Shown here: piece after piece, positions 18,746-32,148 of the stretch
Position numbering within the stretch: position 1 is the stretch's first letter
Layout of the letters: every line of letters begins with the position of its first letter
Assembly (NCBI RefSeq): GCF_008727925.1
Contig: NZ_VTWT01000005.1
Location: 310,001-374,000 of the forward strand
Length of the DNA stretch: 64,000 nucleotides
Direction of reading: 5' to 3'
Source of the DNA: Adhaeribacter soli
Lineage (GTDB): Bacteria > Bacteroidota > Bacteroidia > Cytophagales > Hymenobacteraceae
Position numbers and translations under genes: made by a program
The notes under the pieces: generated by a model
Told to the model about the DNA's origin: nothing
Database searches by the model: none
The model's input: only the letters and a program-made list of their open reading frames with translations

Positions 18746-21700
18746 TTATCTTTCCTGTAATTCGCGTTGACGGGCGGATGTCTGACGTTTCGACTCAACC
18801 AGGTTGTCGTACTCCTCTTTCGAGCCTACGATCAGCTTGGTATACTCGCGTAAGCCAGTACCGGCCGGGATCAGGTGACCAACAATTACGTTCTCTTTCA
18901 AACCTAACAGTTCGTCGGCCTTGCCGCGGATAGCCGCTTCGCTCAGTACCTTGGTAGTTTCCTGGAAGGAAGCTGCGGAGATAAAGCTTTGCGTACCCAA
19001 GGAAGCCTGTGTAATACCCTGCAGCGTAGGACGGGAAACGGCCGGCGATGCATCGCGAACGGTTACTAAACGTAAGTCGCGGCGACGTAAGCTGGAGTTC
19101 TCGTCACGTAAACGGCGGGCGGTTACGATCTGACCAGGTTTCAGGTTGGTTGAATCACCGGCATCTTCCACTACTTTCATATCGATAATCATATCATTTT
19201 CTTCCATGAAAGTAACTTTATCGATTACCTGGTGCTCCAGGAACGAAGTATCACCGGCATCCAGGATCACCACTTTCTGCATCATCTGGCGAACTACCAC
19301 CTCAATGTGCTTATCGTTGATCTTCACACCCTGCAGACGGTAAACTTCCTGGATCTCGTTCACCAGGTACTCCTGCACGGCACCCGGACCCTGAATGTTC
19401 AGGATGTCGGTTGGCGTGATGGCACCGTCGGATAACGGCATACCGGCACGGATGAAGTCGTTGTCCTGAACCAGGATGTGCTTGGAAAGCGGCACCATGT
19501 ATTTCTTCTTCACACCGTCTTTCGACTCGATGAAGATCTCACGGTTACCACGTTTCACACCACCGTAGGTTACCACACCGTCGATCTCGGACACAACAGC
19601 CGGGTTAGACGGGTTACGCGCTTCGAATAATTCGGTAACGCGTGGCAGACCACCTGTAATATCGCGGGTTTTACCAATGGCACGCGGGATCTTAACCAGG
19701 ATCTGACCAGCTTTGATCTTCTCAGCGTCATCCACTACAATGTGGGCGCCTACCGGAATGTTGTAACCTTTCGGTTCGCCATTCTTGGCAACCACCACAA
19801 TGGCAGGGTTCTGGGTCTTATCTTTGGTTTCGATAATAACCTTCTCACGGTGACCGGTCTGCTCATCAGATTCCTCGCGGTAAGTAATACCTTCCACGAT
19901 GGCATCGTACTGAACCGTACCGTCGAACTCGGAAAGGATAACCGCGTTGTACGGATCCCAGTTGCAAAGCTCCTGGCCTTTCTCGATGGTCTGACCGTTC
20001 TGCACCAGCAGGAAGGAACCATAAGGTACGTGGTTGGAAATAAGAACGCGGTTGGTGCCCGGCTCCATGATCTTCACCTCGCCTGAACGGCCCATTACTA
20101 CCTGTACCGGATCGCCTTCGTTGTTGATGGTATCTAAGGTACGAACATCTTCATACTCTATAACCCCGGCAAACTTGGCACGGATGGAAGCATCTACCGC
20201 AATGTTAGAGGCAGTACCACCCACGTGGAAAGTACGGAGCGTTAACTGAGTACCTGGTTCACCGATAGACTGGGCAGCGATTACACCTACTGCTTCACCT
20301 TTCTGAACCATGCGGCCCGAAGCCAGGTTACGGCCGTAGCATTTCGCACAGATACCGCGCTTGGTTTCGCAAGTCAGTACCGAACGGATCTCCACGGTCT
20401 CGATAGAAGTTGCTTCTACGCGACGGGTGATCTCTTCGGTGATCTCGTTACCAGCTTCCAGGATAATTTCACCGGTGATCGGATCGATGATATCGTGCAC
20501 GTTATTACGGCCCAGGATACGCTCAGACAGTGATTCCACGATGTCTTCGTTATCTTTCAGCGCGCTTACTTCCAGACCACGCAACGTACCGCAATCGGTT
20601 TCGTTTACGATCACGTCCTGAGAAACGTCTACCAGACGACGGGTCAGGTAACCCGCATCCGCCGTTTTAAGAGCCGTATCCGCAAGACCTTTACGCGCAC
20701 CGTGGGTAGAGATGAAGTACTCGATTACGTCCAGACCTTCCTTGAAGTTAGAAAGGATCGGGTTTTCGATAATTTCACCTACCGAACCTTGCAGGGATTT
20801 CTGAGGCTTAGCCATCAGACCCCGCATACCGCCTAACTGACGGATCTGCTCTCTCGAACCACGCGCACCGGAGTGCATCATCATGTAGATCGAGTTGAAG
20901 CCCTGGTCGTGTTTCTCCAGACGGCCCATCAGGGTTTCGGTGATCTGGTTGTTGATACGCGTCCAGATATCGATTACCTGGTTGTAACGTTCGTTATCCG
21001 TAATCAGACCCATCGAGTAGTTCGCCCAAACAGCATCTACGTCTTTCTTGGCCTGTTCTACCAGGATGTCTTTCTCTTTCGGAATAACGATATCGCCAAG
21101 ACCCATAGACAGACCGCCTTTGAAAGCTGACTGGAAACCTAAGGTTTTGATATCGTCGAGGAACTGAGCTGTACGCGCCATACCCGTTGCCTTGAACACG
21201 CGGGAAATGATCTGCTGCAGTTTCTTTTTCGTTAAAAGTTCGTCTACGAAACCAACTTCTTCCGGCACGAACTGGTTGAACAGCACGCGGCCGGCAACAG
21301 TTTCGATCACGCGAACGACATGGTTTCCGTTTTCGTCAACATCTTTGGTTCTTACTTTAATGTAAGCCTGCTTCGAAAGTTTACCTTCGTTTATCGCGAT
21401 AATAACTTCCTCCGGAGAGTAGAACGTCATGCCTTCGCCCGGAATTACTTCGGTTTCGGTAGTACGTTTTCCTTTGGTTACATAATACAAACCAAGAACC
21501 ATGTCCTGAGATGGTACCGCAATTGGCGCACCGTTGGCAGGGTTCAGGATGTTGTGCGACGCCAACATTAACATAGAGGCTTCCAGAATTGCTGCAGGTC
21601 CTAGTGGAACGTGCACCGCCATCTGGTCACCGTCAAAGTCGGCGTTGAATGCCGTACACACAAGCGGGTGTAACTGAATAGCTTTACCCTCGATCAGGCG

Positions 21701-23059
21701 CGGCTGGAAAGCCTGAATACCTAATCTGTGGAGCGTAGGAGCACGGTTCAGCAGAACCGGGTGACCTTTCAGTACATTTTCCAGGATATCCCAAACCACC
21801 GCATCTTTCCGGTCTACGATCTTCTTGGCAGATTTTACCGTTTTCACGATACCGCGCTCGATCAGTTTACGAATAATGAATGGTTTGAAAAGCTCAGCCG
21901 CCATGTTCTTAGGCAGACCGCACTCGTGCAGTTTCAATTCAGGACCTACCACGATAACCGAACGACCAGAGTAGTCAACACGCTTACCTAATAAGTTCTG
22001 ACGGAAACGGCCTTGCTTACCTTTCAGCATATCTGATAAGGATTTCAGGGCACGGTTACCTTCGGCACGAACCGCGTTCACTTTACGGGAGTTGTCGAAC
22101 AGAGAGTCAACCGCTTCCTGAAGCATACGCTTCTCATTTCGAAGAATTACTTCCGGCGCTTTGATCTCGATCAGACGCTTCAGACGGTTATTACGGATAA
22201 TAACGCGACGGTAAAGGTCATTTAAGTCGGAAGTAGCGAAACGGCCGCCATCCAGAGGAACAAGCGGACGTAATTCCGGTGGAATAACCGGCACCATGCG
22301 GATAACCATCCACTCGGGCTTGTTCTCTACACGGGTTGCCGCATCACGGAACGCTTCCACTACGCGAAGACGCTTTAAAGCATCGGCTTTCCGTTGCTGG
22401 GAAGTTTCGTGGGCAGCAGAGTAACGCAATTCGTAAGAAAGATCATCCAGGTTCAGACGCTCCAACAGCATGTTCAGCGCATCGGCACCCATACGCGCGA
22501 TAAACTTGTTCGGATCGTTATTATCCAGCATCTGGTTTTCGCGCGGCAGTTTGTCGATCATGTCCAGGTACTCGTCTTCGGTCAGGAAGTCCAGCGTGTT
22601 CACGCCGTCTTCTGCCAGAATACCCGGCTGTACTACTACATACCGCTCGTAATAAATGATCTGATCCAGTTTCTTCGTTGGAAGACCTAATAAGTAACCG
22701 ATCTTGTTCGGCAGAGATTTGAAGTACCAGATGTGGGCAACCGGCACTACGAGCTCAATGTGGCCCATACGCTCCCGGCGTACTTTCTTCTCGGTAACTT
22801 CCACGCCGCAACGGTCGCAAATGATGCCTTTGTAACGAATTCTTTTATATTTTCCGCAGTGACATTCCCAGTCTTTAACCGGACCAAAGATACGCTCGCA
22901 GAACAGACCGCCCATTTCGGGCTTGTACGTACGATAGTTAATGGTTTCCGGCTTGGTTACCTCACCGTTCGAACGCTCCAGAATAGATTCCGGAGAGGCC
23001 AGGCTGATGGTAACTTTGGAGAAGTCCTGATTTAATTTTTTTGTTTTTGCAAACGCCAT
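18746..23059 (-). CDS. rpoC: RNA polymerase beta' subunit
   Basis: The 1437-residue protein has the N-terminal zinc finger [20 protein letters not shown] (about residues 66-85), the catalytic Mg site [13 protein letters not shown] (about 471-483), the second zinc site [13 protein letters not shown] (about 888-900), and the trigger-loop region ending [10 protein letters not shown]. It forms the catalytic core with beta. It follows rpoB after 147 bases and precedes the DUF3467 gene by 1 base. Length is typical for Bacteroidota. Confidence 0.99.
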   Translation of the reverse strand: MAFAKTKKLNQDFSKVTISLASPESILERSNGEVTKPETINYRTYKPEMGGLFCERIFGPVKDWECHCGKYKRIRYKGIICDRCGVEVTEKKVRRERMGHIELVVPVAHIWYFKSLPNKIGYLLGLPTKKLDQIIYYERYVVVQPGILAEDGVNTLDFLTEDEYLDMIDKLPRENQMLDNNDPNKFIARMGADALNMLLERLNLDDLSYELRYSAAHETSQQRKADALKRLRVVEAFRDAATRVENKPEWMVIRMVPVIPPELRPLVPLDGGRFATSDLNDLYRRVIIRNNRLKRLIEIKAPEVILRNEKRMLQEAVDSLFDNSRKVNAVRAEGNRALKSLSDMLKGKQGRFRQNLLGKRVDYSGRSVIVVGPELKLHECGLPKNMAAELFKPFIIRKLIERGIVKTVKSAKKIVDRKDAVVWDILENVLKGHPVLLNRAPTLHRLGIQAFQPRLIEGKAIQLHPLVCTAFNADFDGDQMAVHVPLGPAAILEASMLMLASHNILNPANGAPIAVPSQDMVLGLYYVTKGKRTTETEVIPGEGMTFYSPEEVIIAINEGKLSKQAYIKVRTKDVDENGNHVVRVIETVAGRVLFNQFVPEEVGFVDELLTKKKLQQIISRVFKATGMARTAQFLDDIKTLGFQSAFKGGLSMGLGDIVIPKEKDILVEQAKKDVDAVWANYSMGLITDNERYNQVIDIWTRINNQITETLMGRLEKHDQGFNSIYMMMHSGARGSREQIRQLGGMRGLMAKPQKSLQGSVGEIIENPILSNFKEGLDVIEYFISTHGARKGLADTALKTADAGYLTRRLVDVSQDVIVNETDCGTLRGLEVSALKDNEDIVESLSERILGRNNVHDIIDPITGEIILEAGNEITEEITRRVEATSIETVEIRSVLTCETKRGICAKCYGRNLASGRMVQKGEAVGVIAAQSIGEPGTQLTLRTFHVGGTASNIAVDASIRAKFAGVIEYEDVRTLDTINNEGDPVQVVMGRSGEVKIMEPGTNRVLISNHVPYGSFLLVQNGQTIEKGQELCNWDPYNAVILSEFDGTVQYDAIVEGITYREESDEQTGHREKVIIETKDKTQNPAIVVVAKNGEPKGYNIPVGAHIVVDDAEKIKAGQILVKIPRAIGKTRDITGGLPRVTELFEARNPSNPAVVSEIDGVVTYGGVKRGNREIFIESKDGVKKKYMVPLSKHILVQDNDFIRAGMPLSDGAITPTDILNIQGPGAVQEYLVNEIQEVYRLQGVKINDKHIEVVVRQMMQKVVILDAGDTSFLEHQVIDKVTFMEENDMIIDMKVVEDAGDSTNLKPGQIVTARRLRDENSSLRRRDLRLVTVRDASPAVSRPTLQGITQASLGTQSFISAASFQETTKVLSEAAIRGKADELLGLKENVIVGHLIPAGTGLREYTKLIVGSKEEYDNLVESKRQTSARQRELQER

Positions 23060-23206
23060 TTTTCAGTTTTGAAAATTTTACGATTTGAACACTTGATGGT
23101 GGGTTAGTATTGCCGGAAGACTTTTTCAGCCTCCCGGCATACTGTTTTACCCTGTGCATGCTACCTGACTTTTTCAGGCCGGAAGCATACGGTTTTTCAG
23201 CAGTTC
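23060..23206. other. rpoB-rpoC spacer with hairpin-forming repeats
   Basis: The 147 bases between rpoB and rpoC contain no gene. Two related units, around 23112-23141 and 23160-23190, share GACTTTTTCAG and CCGGAAG/CCGGCAT text and can form stems (TGCCGG paired with CCGGCA). A role in mRNA processing or attenuation between the two subunit genes is possible but unproven. Confidence 0.35.
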
Positions 23207-26200
23207 TTAATCCAGCGTGATCTCTAACGCCAAACCTCTTAACTCGTGAATCAATACGTTGAAAGATTCCGGGATATTTGGTTTCGGCAATACGTCGCCT
23301 TTTACAATGGCTTCGTATGCTTTGGCACGGCCAATAACGTCATCGGATTTCACGGTTAAGATCTCCTGCAGCACGTTCGAAGCACCGAAAGCCTCGAGCG
23401 CCCAAACCTCCATCTCACCGAAACGCTGACCACCGAACTGGGCTTTACCACCCAATGGCTGCTGCGTGATGAGTGAGTACGGTCCGATTGAACGGGCGTG
23501 CATTTTATCATCAACTAAGTGTCCTAATTTCAGCATGTATATTACCCCTACAGTTACCGGTTGGTCGAAGCGATCGCCTGACAGACCATCGAACAGGTAA
23601 GAACGTCCCCAATCCGGTAAACCGGCTTCGGTAAGTTCAGCGGCAACCTGGTCTTCCGTGGCACCATCGAAGATCGGAGTAGCGTATTTGCGGCCCAGTT
23701 TTAAACCAGCCCAGCCCAATACGGTTTCGTAGATCTGACCGATGTTCATACGCGAAGGTACACCAAGCGGGTTAAGCACGATGTCCATTGGCGTACCGTC
23801 TTCCAGGAACGGCATGTCTTCTTCCCGCACGATACGGGCAACCACACCCTTGTTACCGTGACGACCTGCCATCTTATCACCTACTTTCAGCTTACGCTTC
23901 TTGGCAATATAAACTTTGGCAAGCTGCACGATACCGGCTGGTAACTCGTCGCCAACTTCCAGCGTGAACCGGTCGCGTTTGAAACGGGCCGAGATCGTGT
24001 TGCGGCGCTTGGTGTAGTTTTTCACCAGTTGCAGCAACATGCTGTTCGTATGGTCGTCGTTCGTCCAGTTTTCCAGGATCAGGTCCTTGAACAAGGTAAC
24101 TTCTTCCGGAACGGCGTAGTTGCTTTCGTCTTTGTAAGGGTTCTTATCCGGGAACAGGTTCTCAGAAATGTTCTTTCTTGAGAATTTCACGCCTTTCGAC
24201 ATGATCTCGTCGCCGAACTTATGCTTGATGCCCTGAGAAGTTTTGCCGTCGAGCAAAGCTGTCAGTTTTTCAATCATAATGCCCTTTACCGCGCGAAGTT
24301 CGCTGTTGTAACGGGCTTTTAATTCTTCCACTTCCTTCTTAGACTTGGCCCGAAGGTTTTTGTCTTTTTTAGGACGGGAGAACAGTTTTGTATCGATTAC
24401 CACACCGTTCAGGGATGGCGGTGCTTTAAGCGAGGCATCCTTCACGTCGCCGGCTTTATCGCCGAAGATCGCACGAAGCAGTTTTTCTTCCGGAGTCGGA
24501 TCCGTTTCGCCCTTAGGCGTGATCTTACCGATCAGGATATCGCCTTCACGCACTTCCGCACCTTCACGGATGATACCGTTCTCATCGAGGTTACGAACTG
24601 CTTCTTCCGAAACGTTCGGGATCTCAGAAGTAAGTTCTTCTTCACCGCGTTTTGTTTCACGAACTTCAAGCTCGAATTCTTCGATGTGGATAGAAGTAAA
24701 TACGTCGTCGCGCACAACTTTCTCGGAGATTACAATAGCATCCTCGAAGTTGTAACCCTGCCACGGCATGAACGCTACCTGTAAGTTACGGCCCAGTGCA
24801 AGTTCGCCCTGGTTTGTTGCGTAACCTTCGCAAAGCGCCTGGCCTTTCTCAACGCGCTGACCTTTGTAAACGATCGGCGTTAAGTTGATACAAGTATCCT
24901 GGTTGGTGCGACGGAATTTGATCAGGTCGTAAGTCACTAACTCAGCATCGAAGGAAACAAGTTTGTCATCTTCGGTTAAGTCGTAACGAACAACAATTTT
25001 ATCAGCATCTACAAAAGCAATCTCACCGGTACCTTCGGCTACAACCAAAGCACGGGAGTCGATAGCAGCGCGTTCTTCAAGACCGGTACCAACAATTGGC
25101 GCCTGCGGCTTAACTAACGGTACTGCCTGACGCTGCATGTTCGAGCCCATCAAGGCACGGTTAGCATCGTCATGCTCAAGGAAAGGAATCATGGAAGCGG
25201 CCACCGATACGATCTGGTTTGGCGCTACGTCCATGTAGGTATAGGTTTCACCTGGTTCAACCGGGAAGTCACCTTCGAAACGGCCTTTTACGCGGTCTGC
25301 CAGGAAATTACCTTTATCATCGATCCGGGCGTTTGCCTGGGCAATGTGGTGGGTATCTTCTTCTTCGGCAGTTAAGTATTTCACCGGGGTTTCCAGATCA
25401 ACTTTACCGCCGGATACCGTACGATAAGGAGTTTCGATGAAACCCATTCCGTTCACGCGGGCGTGTACGCAAAGGGAAGAAATCAGACCGATGTTCGGAC
25501 CTTCCGGGGTTTCGATGGTACACAGACGACCGTAGTGGGTGTAGTGAACGTCACGAACCTCGAAACCGGCACGCTCACGGGAAAGACCGCCTGGCCCTAA
25601 TGCAGATACACGACGTTTGTGCGTGATCTCTGCCAGCGGGTTGGTCTGGTCCATGAACTGCGATAACTGGTTGGTACCGAAGAACGAGTTGATTACCGAA
25701 GAAAGCGTACGCGCGTTGATCAGGTCAACCGGTTTGAATTCTTCGTTATCGCGCACGTTCATACGCTCCTTAATGGTACGCGCCATACGGGCAAGACCTA
25801 CACCAAACTGGGCATAAAGCTGCTCGCCAACGGTACGCACGCGACGGTTGCTTAAGTGGTCAATATCATCCACTACCGCTTTGGAATTGATCAGACCGAT
25901 CAGGTATTTCACGATCAGGACGATATCTTCGTTGGTAAGCACCTTGGCTTCCCAGTTCTTGTCAAGTCCTAATTTTTTGTTGATTCTGTAACGACCTACA
26001 TCACCTAAATCGTAACGTTTGTCGGAGAAGAACAGCTTCTGGATAATATCGCGAGCCGTTTCTACGTCTGGTGCTTCCGTATTCCGGAGCTGACGGTAGA
26101 TCTGCTCAACCGCTTCCTGCTCGGAGTTGGAATTATCTTTCTGAAGCGTATTGTAGATAATAGTATAATCAGCGATGTTGATGTTTTCGCGGTGAACAAT

Positions 26201-27079
26201 TACCGTTTTAACACCAGAATCGATAATGGTTTCGATGTCTTCATCCGTAATTTCCATGTCGCGTTCCAGCAACACTTCGTTACGGTCGATAGAAACTACC
26301 TCACCGGTATCTTCGTCCACGAAATCTTCCGTCCAGGTTCTCAGAACCCGGGCAGCTAATTTGCGGCCTACTGCTTTCTTAAGGGTTTTCTTATCGGCTT
26401 TCAGTTCTTCCGACAAGCCGAATAAGTCTAAGATATCCTTATCTGTTCCGTAACCGATAGCACGTAATAGCGTGGTAACCGGGAATTTCTTCTTACGGTC
26501 GATGTACGCATACATTACGTTGTTTACGTCGGTAGCGAACTCGATCCAGGAACCTTTGAAAGGAATGATACGGGCAGAGTACAATTTCGTACCGTTGGTA
26601 TGCTTGCTCTGGGCAAAGAACACACCCGGGGAACGGTGCAGCTGCGAAACAATAACGCGCTCAGCACCGTTGATCACGAAAGAGCCTTTTTCGGTCATGT
26701 ACGGGATATTACCCAGGAACACTTCCTGCTCGATCGTTTCAAAATCTTCGTTGTCCTCATCATTACAGATCAGGCGAAGTTTTGCTTTTAAGGGTACGGA
26801 ATAAGTTAAGCCCCGGTCGATACACTCGTCTACCGAATATTTCGGCGGATCGATGTGGTAGTCGATAAACTCCAGAACGAAGTTTTCGCGGGAATCTGAA
26901 ATGGGAAAATTTTCAGCGAATACCTTAAAGAGACCTTCATCCGTGCGGTTTTCAGCCGCGGTTTCTAATTGGAAAAAGTCCTGGAAGGATTGTAGCTGAA
27001 CATCTAAAAAGTCCGGGTAATCAATTACCTTTTTGATGGAAGCGAAATTGATCCGCTCATCGGTTCTGTTTTTAGCCAA
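23207..27079 (-). CDS. rpoB: RNA polymerase beta subunit
   Basis: The 1290-residue protein starts [26 protein letters not shown]. It has the rifampicin-binding cluster [36 protein letters not shown] (about residues 484-519), the active-site text [17 protein letters not shown] (about 1063-1079), and the C-terminal clamp region [21 protein letters not shown]. The rifampicin site is of the wild-type sensitive form by eye. It follows rplL after a 294-base gap that holds the rplL terminator. Confidence 0.99.
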   Translation of the reverse strand: MAKNRTDERINFASIKKVIDYPDFLDVQLQSFQDFFQLETAAENRTDEGLFKVFAENFPISDSRENFVLEFIDYHIDPPKYSVDECIDRGLTYSVPLKAKLRLICNDEDNEDFETIEQEVFLGNIPYMTEKGSFVINGAERVIVSQLHRSPGVFFAQSKHTNGTKLYSARIIPFKGSWIEFATDVNNVMYAYIDRKKKFPVTTLLRAIGYGTDKDILDLFGLSEELKADKKTLKKAVGRKLAARVLRTWTEDFVDEDTGEVVSIDRNEVLLERDMEITDEDIETIIDSGVKTVIVHRENINIADYTIIYNTLQKDNSNSEQEAVEQIYRQLRNTEAPDVETARDIIQKLFFSDKRYDLGDVGRYRINKKLGLDKNWEAKVLTNEDIVLIVKYLIGLINSKAVVDDIDHLSNRRVRTVGEQLYAQFGVGLARMARTIKERMNVRDNEEFKPVDLINARTLSSVINSFFGTNQLSQFMDQTNPLAEITHKRRVSALGPGGLSRERAGFEVRDVHYTHYGRLCTIETPEGPNIGLISSLCVHARVNGMGFIETPYRTVSGGKVDLETPVKYLTAEEEDTHHIAQANARIDDKGNFLADRVKGRFEGDFPVEPGETYTYMDVAPNQIVSVAASMIPFLEHDDANRALMGSNMQRQAVPLVKPQAPIVGTGLEERAAIDSRALVVAEGTGEIAFVDADKIVVRYDLTEDDKLVSFDAELVTYDLIKFRRTNQDTCINLTPIVYKGQRVEKGQALCEGYATNQGELALGRNLQVAFMPWQGYNFEDAIVISEKVVRDDVFTSIHIEEFELEVRETKRGEEELTSEIPNVSEEAVRNLDENGIIREGAEVREGDILIGKITPKGETDPTPEEKLLRAIFGDKAGDVKDASLKAPPSLNGVVIDTKLFSRPKKDKNLRAKSKKEVEELKARYNSELRAVKGIMIEKLTALLDGKTSQGIKHKFGDEIMSKGVKFSRKNISENLFPDKNPYKDESNYAVPEEVTLFKDLILENWTNDDHTNSMLLQLVKNYTKRRNTISARFKRDRFTLEVGDELPAGIVQLAKVYIAKKRKLKVGDKMAGRHGNKGVVARIVREEDMPFLEDGTPMDIVLNPLGVPSRMNIGQIYETVLGWAGLKLGRKYATPIFDGATEDQVAAELTEAGLPDWGRSYLFDGLSGDRFDQPVTVGVIYMLKLGHLVDDKMHARSIGPYSLITQQPLGGKAQFGGQRFGEMEVWALEAFGASNVLQEILTVKSDDVIGRAKAYEAIVKGDVLPKPNIPESFNVLIHELRGLALEITLD

Positions 27080-27314
27080 TGGTTAAAAATTTAAATGTTT
27101 CAGTTAAATTCTTTTTTCTTGCCGGTCTCGAGCCTGGCAAATAATTGGCACCTCAAACTATTCGGAAATCACTGACTCACTAACCGGGAAAACTCCTGCT
27201 TAAAACCCTGTGGTCTTATGTTAAAAAAAGTAATCCTGCGCTCCTCCGAACCGGAGCCCTTTTGCCCGTCGGCAAACCGGTTATTCTATTCAGTAATGTT
27301 AATCGGGTACAAAC

Positions 27315-27345
27315 AGGAAAAGACCTGACGAAATGCCAGGTCTAA
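27315..27345 (-). terminator. Attenuator/terminator between rplL and rpoB
   Basis: On the minus strand AGACCTG pairs with CAGGTCT across GCATTTCGT, followed by TTTTCC. It lies 29 bases after the rplL stop. The short T run suggests a partial terminator, which would lower rpoBC relative to the L10-L12 genes. No consensus promoter was found in 27080-27300. Confidence 0.55.
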
Positions 27346-27373
27346 TTCTGTGAATATGGTTACTGGAGGGTAA

Positions 27374-27751
27374 TTATTTTACCTCTACTTCAGCACCAGC
27401 TTCTTCTAAAGCTTTCTTTAAAGAATCAGCTTCGTCTTTAGCAACACCAGCTTTCAGTTCTTTTGGAGCGCCATCTACTAATTCTTTAGCTTCTTTCAGA
27501 CCTAAGCCAGTAAGTTCTTTTACTAACTTAACTACTGCTAACTTAGAAGCACCAGCGTTTTTCAGGATCACATCGAAAGAAGTTTTTTCTTCAACTGCAG
27601 CGGCTTCACCACCACCACCGCCAGCCATCATTACAGGAGCAGCAGCAGCAGGCTCAATGCCGTATTCATCCTTCAGGATAGTAGCTAGTTCATTTACCTC
27701 TTTAACAGTTAAATTAACTAACTGCTCTGCGAATGCTTTCAAATCTGCCAT
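27374..27751 (-). CDS. rplL: 50S ribosomal protein L7/L12
   Basis: The 125-residue protein has the N-terminal dimerisation helices, the Ala/Gly hinge ([23 protein letters not shown], about 34-56) and the C-terminal domain [43 protein letters not shown]. It forms the flexible stalk that recruits translational GTPases. It lies 42 bases after rplJ and is followed by an attenuator-like hairpin. Confidence 0.98.
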   Translation of the reverse strand: MADLKAFAEQLVNLTVKEVNELATILKDEYGIEPAAAAPVMMAGGGGGEAAAVEEKTSFDVILKNAGASKLAVVKLVKELTGLGLKEAKELVDGAPKELKAGVAKDEADSLKKALEEAGAEVEVK

Positions 27752-27793
27752 TTTTATAAAAATTAAAAAGTTATTTATTGATTGATTAAATTG

Positions 27794-28336
27794 TTATTCT
27801 TTTTCGGATAAAGTTTTCAGGATACCAGCCAGTTTGTTGCCGCCGCTTGATAACGCAGAAATAACGTTCTTCGCTGGAGACTGTAACAGACCAATAACTT
27901 CGCCAATGAGTTCCTGCTTGGATTTGATCTTGGATAAAGTATCCAGATACTCTCCTCCTACAAACAGGTCGCTGTCGATGTATGCGCCTTTGAAAACTGG
28001 TTTTGCGATATCTTTCTTACCGTAAGCTTCTTTTTTGTAGAAGTCCTGCAGTAAACGCGCCGGAGCGCTGCCGCTTTCTGCGGAGAACAGGATACCAGAC
28101 TGGCCTTTTAAAGCCTTGTCCATTTCGGAAGTATCAGCACCTAAAGTATCTAAAGCCTTACGGATAAGCGTATTCTTGTAAACTTTGTACTCCATGCCTT
28201 TGTCGAAGCAAAGACGACGGAAGCGGTTGATACCGGCAACGGTCATGCCACCTGCATCGGTGATATAAAAGAAGCTGTTAGAAGCAAATTTCTCTGCCAG
28301 CTCCTGTACGATTGCGTGTTTTTCTTCTCTTGTCAT
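27794..28336 (-). CDS. rplJ: 50S ribosomal protein L10
   Basis: The 180-residue protein begins MTREEKHAIVQELAEKFASNSFFYITDAGG and has the L10 rRNA-binding N-terminal domain, with a helical C-terminus that anchors L12 dimers (SALSSGGNKLAGILKTLSEKE). It lies 11 bases after rplA. In other bacteria L10 with L12 represses this operon. Confidence 0.97.
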   Translation of the reverse strand: MTREEKHAIVQELAEKFASNSFFYITDAGGMTVAGINRFRRLCFDKGMEYKVYKNTLIRKALDTLGADTSEMDKALKGQSGILFSAESGSAPARLLQDFYKKEAYGKKDIAKPVFKGAYIDSDLFVGGEYLDTLSKIKSKQELIGEVIGLLQSPAKNVISALSSGGNKLAGILKTLSEKE

Positions 28337-28347
28337 TGTCTTCCTTC

Positions 28348-29037
28348 TTAGATTGAGTTCTTGTCAACCGTTACCGCCGGGCTCATGGTGCTGGAAAGGG
28401 TTACACTTCTGATGTAAGTACCTTTAGCAGATGAAGGCTTTAATTTATTTAACGTTGCGATAACTTCGGCAGCGTTTGCAGCAAGCATTTCAGGAGAGAA
28501 AGATACTTTACCGATGCTGGTGTGAATGATACCGGTTTTGTCTACTTTAAAGTCGATCTTACCAGCTTTCACTTCTTTTACCGCTTTGCCAACTTCCGGT
28601 GTAACTGTACCGGATTTCGGGTTTGGCATCAGGTTACGAGGACCTAAGATACGGCCTAAACGACCTACTTTTGCCATTACAGCCGGCATGGTGATGATCA
28701 CATCAACATCTGTCCAGCCTTTTTCGATCTTGGCGATATAATCGTCCAGACCTACGTAATCAGCGCCAGCATCTTTTGCTTCCTGCTCTTTATCCGGGGT
28801 GCAAAGAACCAATACTTTAACTTCTTTACCTGTACCGTGTGGTAATGTAACAATACCTCTTACCATCTGGTCTGCTTTCCGTGGGTCAACGCCTAAACGA
28901 ACGTCGATGTCTACGGAAGCATCGAATTTGGTAAAAGTAATTTCTTTTACTACACCAGCTGCATCTCCTAAAGAATACTCTTTATTCAAATCAACTTTTG
29001 CCAATGCCGCTTTGCGGTTTTTTGTATTTTTAGCCAT
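28348..29037 (-). CDS. rplA: 50S ribosomal protein L1
   Basis: The 229-residue protein has the L1 signatures [34 protein letters not shown] and [23 protein letters not shown]1 builds the mobile stalk that handles deacylated tRNA. It is 14 bases after rplK. Length matches the family (about 230). Confidence 0.98.
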   Translation of the reverse strand: MAKNTKNRKAALAKVDLNKEYSLGDAAGVVKEITFTKFDASVDIDVRLGVDPRKADQMVRGIVTLPHGTGKEVKVLVLCTPDKEQEAKDAGADYVGLDDYIAKIEKGWTDVDVIITMPAVMAKVGRLGRILGPRNLMPNPKSGTVTPEVGKAVKEVKAGKIDFKVDKTGIIHTSIGKVSFSPEMLAANAAEVIATLNKLKPSSAKGTYIRSVTLSSTMSPAVTVDKNSI

Positions 29038-29051
29038 TTCTACCTTTCTGA

Positions 29052-29495
29052 TTATTCACTCCAAGGAGCTGTACCTGTTACTGTGATACCCATGCTTCTG
29101 GCAGTTCCTGCAACCAGGCTCATCGCTGCTTCAATTTTAAATGCGTTCAAATCCGGCATTTTAACTGTAGCGATTTCTCTGATCTGATCCCAGGTAACTG
29201 AACCAACCTTATTACGGTTAGGCTCTTTGGAACCGTTCTTTATTTTAGCGGCTTCCATAAGCATAACCGGTGCTGGTGGAGTTTTAACCACAAAGTCGAA
29301 TGACTTGTCGGTGTACATTGTAATCAGTACCGGACAAACCTGGCCAGCTTTATCCTGGGTTCTTGCATTGAACTGCTTGCAGAACTCCATGATGTTTAAG
29401 CCTTTCGAGCCAAGTGCAGGTCCCACCGGCGGCGAAGGATTCGCGGCGCCTCCCTTTATCTGTAGCTTCAGATAACCTTTAATTTCTTTTGCCAT
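29052..29495 (-). CDS. rplK: 50S ribosomal protein L11
   Basis: Starting at [23 protein letters not shown] (ATG at 29495) gives 147 residues, close to the family length of 142. The frame is open ten codons further ([10 protein letters not shown]), but those do not resemble L11. L11 text [25 protein letters not shown] is clear. It forms the GTPase-associated centre and is the target of stringent sensing by RelA in other species. It follows nusG by 46 bases. Confidence 0.97.
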   Translation of the reverse strand: MAKEIKGYLKLQIKGGAANPSPPVGPALGSKGLNIMEFCKQFNARTQDKAGQVCPVLITMYTDKSFDFVVKTPPAPVMLMEAAKIKNGSKEPNRNKVGSVTWDQIREIATVKMPDLNAFKIEAAMSLVAGTARSMGITVTGTAPWSE

Positions 29496-29541
29496 TGTTT
29501 TATTTAAGTTCGGGTATAAACCCAATTTGTACTCTTTTTAA

Positions 29542-30105
29542 TCAGGACTCTTTTTCTACCTGCACGTAGTTTAGTTCTACCGGCGTATTACGGCCGAAGA
29601 TCTTCACCATAACGTTCAGTTTCTTCCGCTCTTCGAACACTTCTTCCACTGTTCCGGAGAAGCCGTTGAACGGACCGTCCATTACTTTTACTGTTTCGCC
29701 AACAATAAATGGCGATTCCAGTACTTCTACCTGTTCCTCGGCTTCGTCTACCGTTCCTAAGATCCGGTTAACTTCTGACAAGCGTAACGGAACCGGCTTG
29801 CTGTTTTCTTTATTTCTTCCTTCGTTCGCACCAAGGAAGCCAATTACGCCCGGCGTGCTGATAATAATGTGTTCAGCTTCGCCGTGCGAAAGGTCTGCAT
29901 GTACCAGTACATAGCCCGGGAAGAAATTTCTTTCTCTCACGCGCTTTTTACCGTTCCGCATTTCGTACACCTTTTCGGCCGGTATCAATACCTGGGGCAC
30001 ATACTCGGTAAGGCCCTGACGCATGATCTCGGTTTCCATGTACGCTTTAGCCTTTTTCTCCTGCCCGCTCACCGCGCGCACTACATACCATTTTAATTCC
30101 GCCAT
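29542..30105 (-). CDS. nusG: Transcription termination/antitermination protein NusG
   Basis: The 187-residue protein has the NGN domain ([22 protein letters not shown] at residues 5-26; [15 protein letters not shown] further on) and a C-terminal KOW domain [37 protein letters not shown]. It binds RNA polymerase and couples it to Rho or the ribosome. It follows secE by 9 bases. Confidence 0.98.
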   Translation of the reverse strand: MAELKWYVVRAVSGQEKKAKAYMETEIMRQGLTEYVPQVLIPAEKVYEMRNGKKRVRERNFFPGYVLVHADLSHGEAEHIIISTPGVIGFLGANEGRNKENSKPVPLRLSEVNRILGTVDEAEEQVEVLESPFIVGETVKVMDGPFNGFSGTVEEVFEERKKLNVMVKIFGRNTPVELNYVQVEKES

Positions 30106-30114
30106 GTGCTGAAA

Positions 30115-30297
30115 TTAAAATTGATTGTAAAACAAAGAAAGGCCGGCATCGTAGATGTAATCCATGGTACCTACTACCAAAGCAAATACTAACGTTCCTA
30201 CCAGAACCAATACTGAACTCTTTTGTAATTCTGTATAAGTCGGCCATGCAACGTTATGCCGCATCTCCGTAATAGTTTCGCTGATATATTTCTTCAC
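30115..30297 (-). CDS. secE: Preprotein translocase subunit SecE
   Basis: The 60-residue protein starts MKKYISETITEMRHNVAWPTYTELQKSS, the amphipathic helix of SecE, followed by one membrane segment (VLVLVGTLVFALVVGTMDYIYDAG, about 29-52). It clamps the SecY channel. It lies between tRNA-Trp and nusG, the order common to many bacteria. Confidence 0.96.
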   Translation of the reverse strand: MKKYISETITEMRHNVAWPTYTELQKSSVLVLVGTLVFALVVGTMDYIYDAGLSLFYNQF

Positions 30298-30332
30298 TTC
30301 GGTAATTTTTTATTTGTTAACTTAATAACTAG

Positions 30333-30405
30333 CACGGGCGGAGAGACTCGAACTCCCAGCCAATGGTTTTGGAGACCACTACTCTACCAATTGAGCTACG
30401 CCCGT
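30333..30405 (-). tRNA. tRNA-Trp(CCA)
   Basis: The minus strand folds into a full 73-base cloverleaf: acceptor ACGGGCG/CGCCCGT, D-arm GCTC/GAGT, anticodon loop CTCCAAA with anticodon CCA, T-arm GGGAG/CTCTC. The discriminator is G, as expected for tRNA-Trp. It sits between tuf and secE and may be processed from their transcript. Confidence 0.95.
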
Positions 30406-30480
30406 GTAAAAAAATGCACTCACAAATCAACTAAATGTGAATTGGAGTGCAAATTTAAGAATTAATTTTATGAAAACAAA

Positions 30481-30514
30481 GCCCCGCTCCAAAGAATTTT
30501 CTACAGAACGGGGC
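30481..30514 (-). terminator. Hairpin after tuf
   Basis: GCCCCG pairs with CGGGGC across a 22-base loop holding a further internal pairing (TTCT/AGAA). A T-rich stretch (TTTGTTTTC) follows on the minus strand. It lies 14 bases past the tuf stop and may limit read-through into tRNA-Trp-secE-nusG. Confidence 0.6.
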
Positions 30515-30527
30515 CTTATTAAATTAA

Positions 30528-31715
<1,188 letters not shown>

Positions 31716-31778
31716 TTTTAAAGAATATTAGATATAGTTTGAAACTAATTTATGAAAAGAATATAAAATACGCTTTTG

Positions 31779-31850
31779 AGCCAACGATGGGAATTGAACC
31801 CACGACCCCTTCCTTACCAAGGAAGTACTCTACCCCTGAGCTACGTCGGC
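31779..31850 (-). tRNA. tRNA-Thr(GGT)
   Basis: A 72-base cloverleaf folds on the minus strand: acceptor GCCGACG/CGTTGGC, D-arm GCTC/GAGT, anticodon stem CTTCC/GGAAG with loop TTGGTAA (anticodon GGT), T-arm GTGGG/CCCAT. Discriminator is T. It lies 64 bases before tuf. Confidence 0.95.
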
Positions 31851-31910
31851 TTATTGCATTAACAAAAAAAGATTTAAACCTACCGTTTAAATCTGTCTTG
31901 CATTGTTTTG

Positions 31911-31983
31911 AGCGGAAGACGAGGTTCGAACCCGCGACCTATAGCTTGGAAGGCTATCGCTCTACCAACTGAGCTACTTCCGC
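31911..31983 (-). tRNA. tRNA-Gly(TCC)
   Basis: A 73-base cloverleaf: acceptor GCGGAAG/CTTCCGC, D-arm GCTC/GAGC, anticodon stem ATAGC/GCTAT with loop CTTCCAA (anticodon TCC), T-arm GCGGG/CTCGT with wobble pairs. Discriminator T. It lies between tRNA-Tyr and tRNA-Thr. Confidence 0.95.
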
Positions 31984-32000
31984 TTGTTTAATGAAAGAAT

Positions 32001-32087
32001 TGGTGGGGAGAGAAGGATTCGAACCTTCGAAGTCATTACAACAACGGAGTTACAGTCCGTCCCATTTGGCCGCTCTGGAATCTCCCC
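32001..32087 (-). tRNA. tRNA-Tyr(GTA)
   Basis: This is a long-variable-arm (class II) tRNA on the minus strand: acceptor GGGGAGA/TCTCCCC, anticodon stem ACGGA/TCCGT with loop CTGTAAC (anticodon GTA), T-arm GAAGG/CCTTC. Discriminator A is followed by CCA encoded at 32001-32003, unlike the other tRNAs here. It is the first gene of the tRNA-tuf transcript. Confidence 0.95.
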
Positions 32088-32148
32088 ATATTTCAAAAAA
32101 CATCCTTTTTCAGAACCGCTACTCTCAGCGTGTTTCCCTAAGGAGCTG

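Noticed and set aside
27080-27300. A separate rpoB promoter in the rplL-rpoB gap
   Set aside because: No TAnnTTTG box was found on the minus strand in this interval; rpoB is more likely reached by read-through past the weak hairpin.
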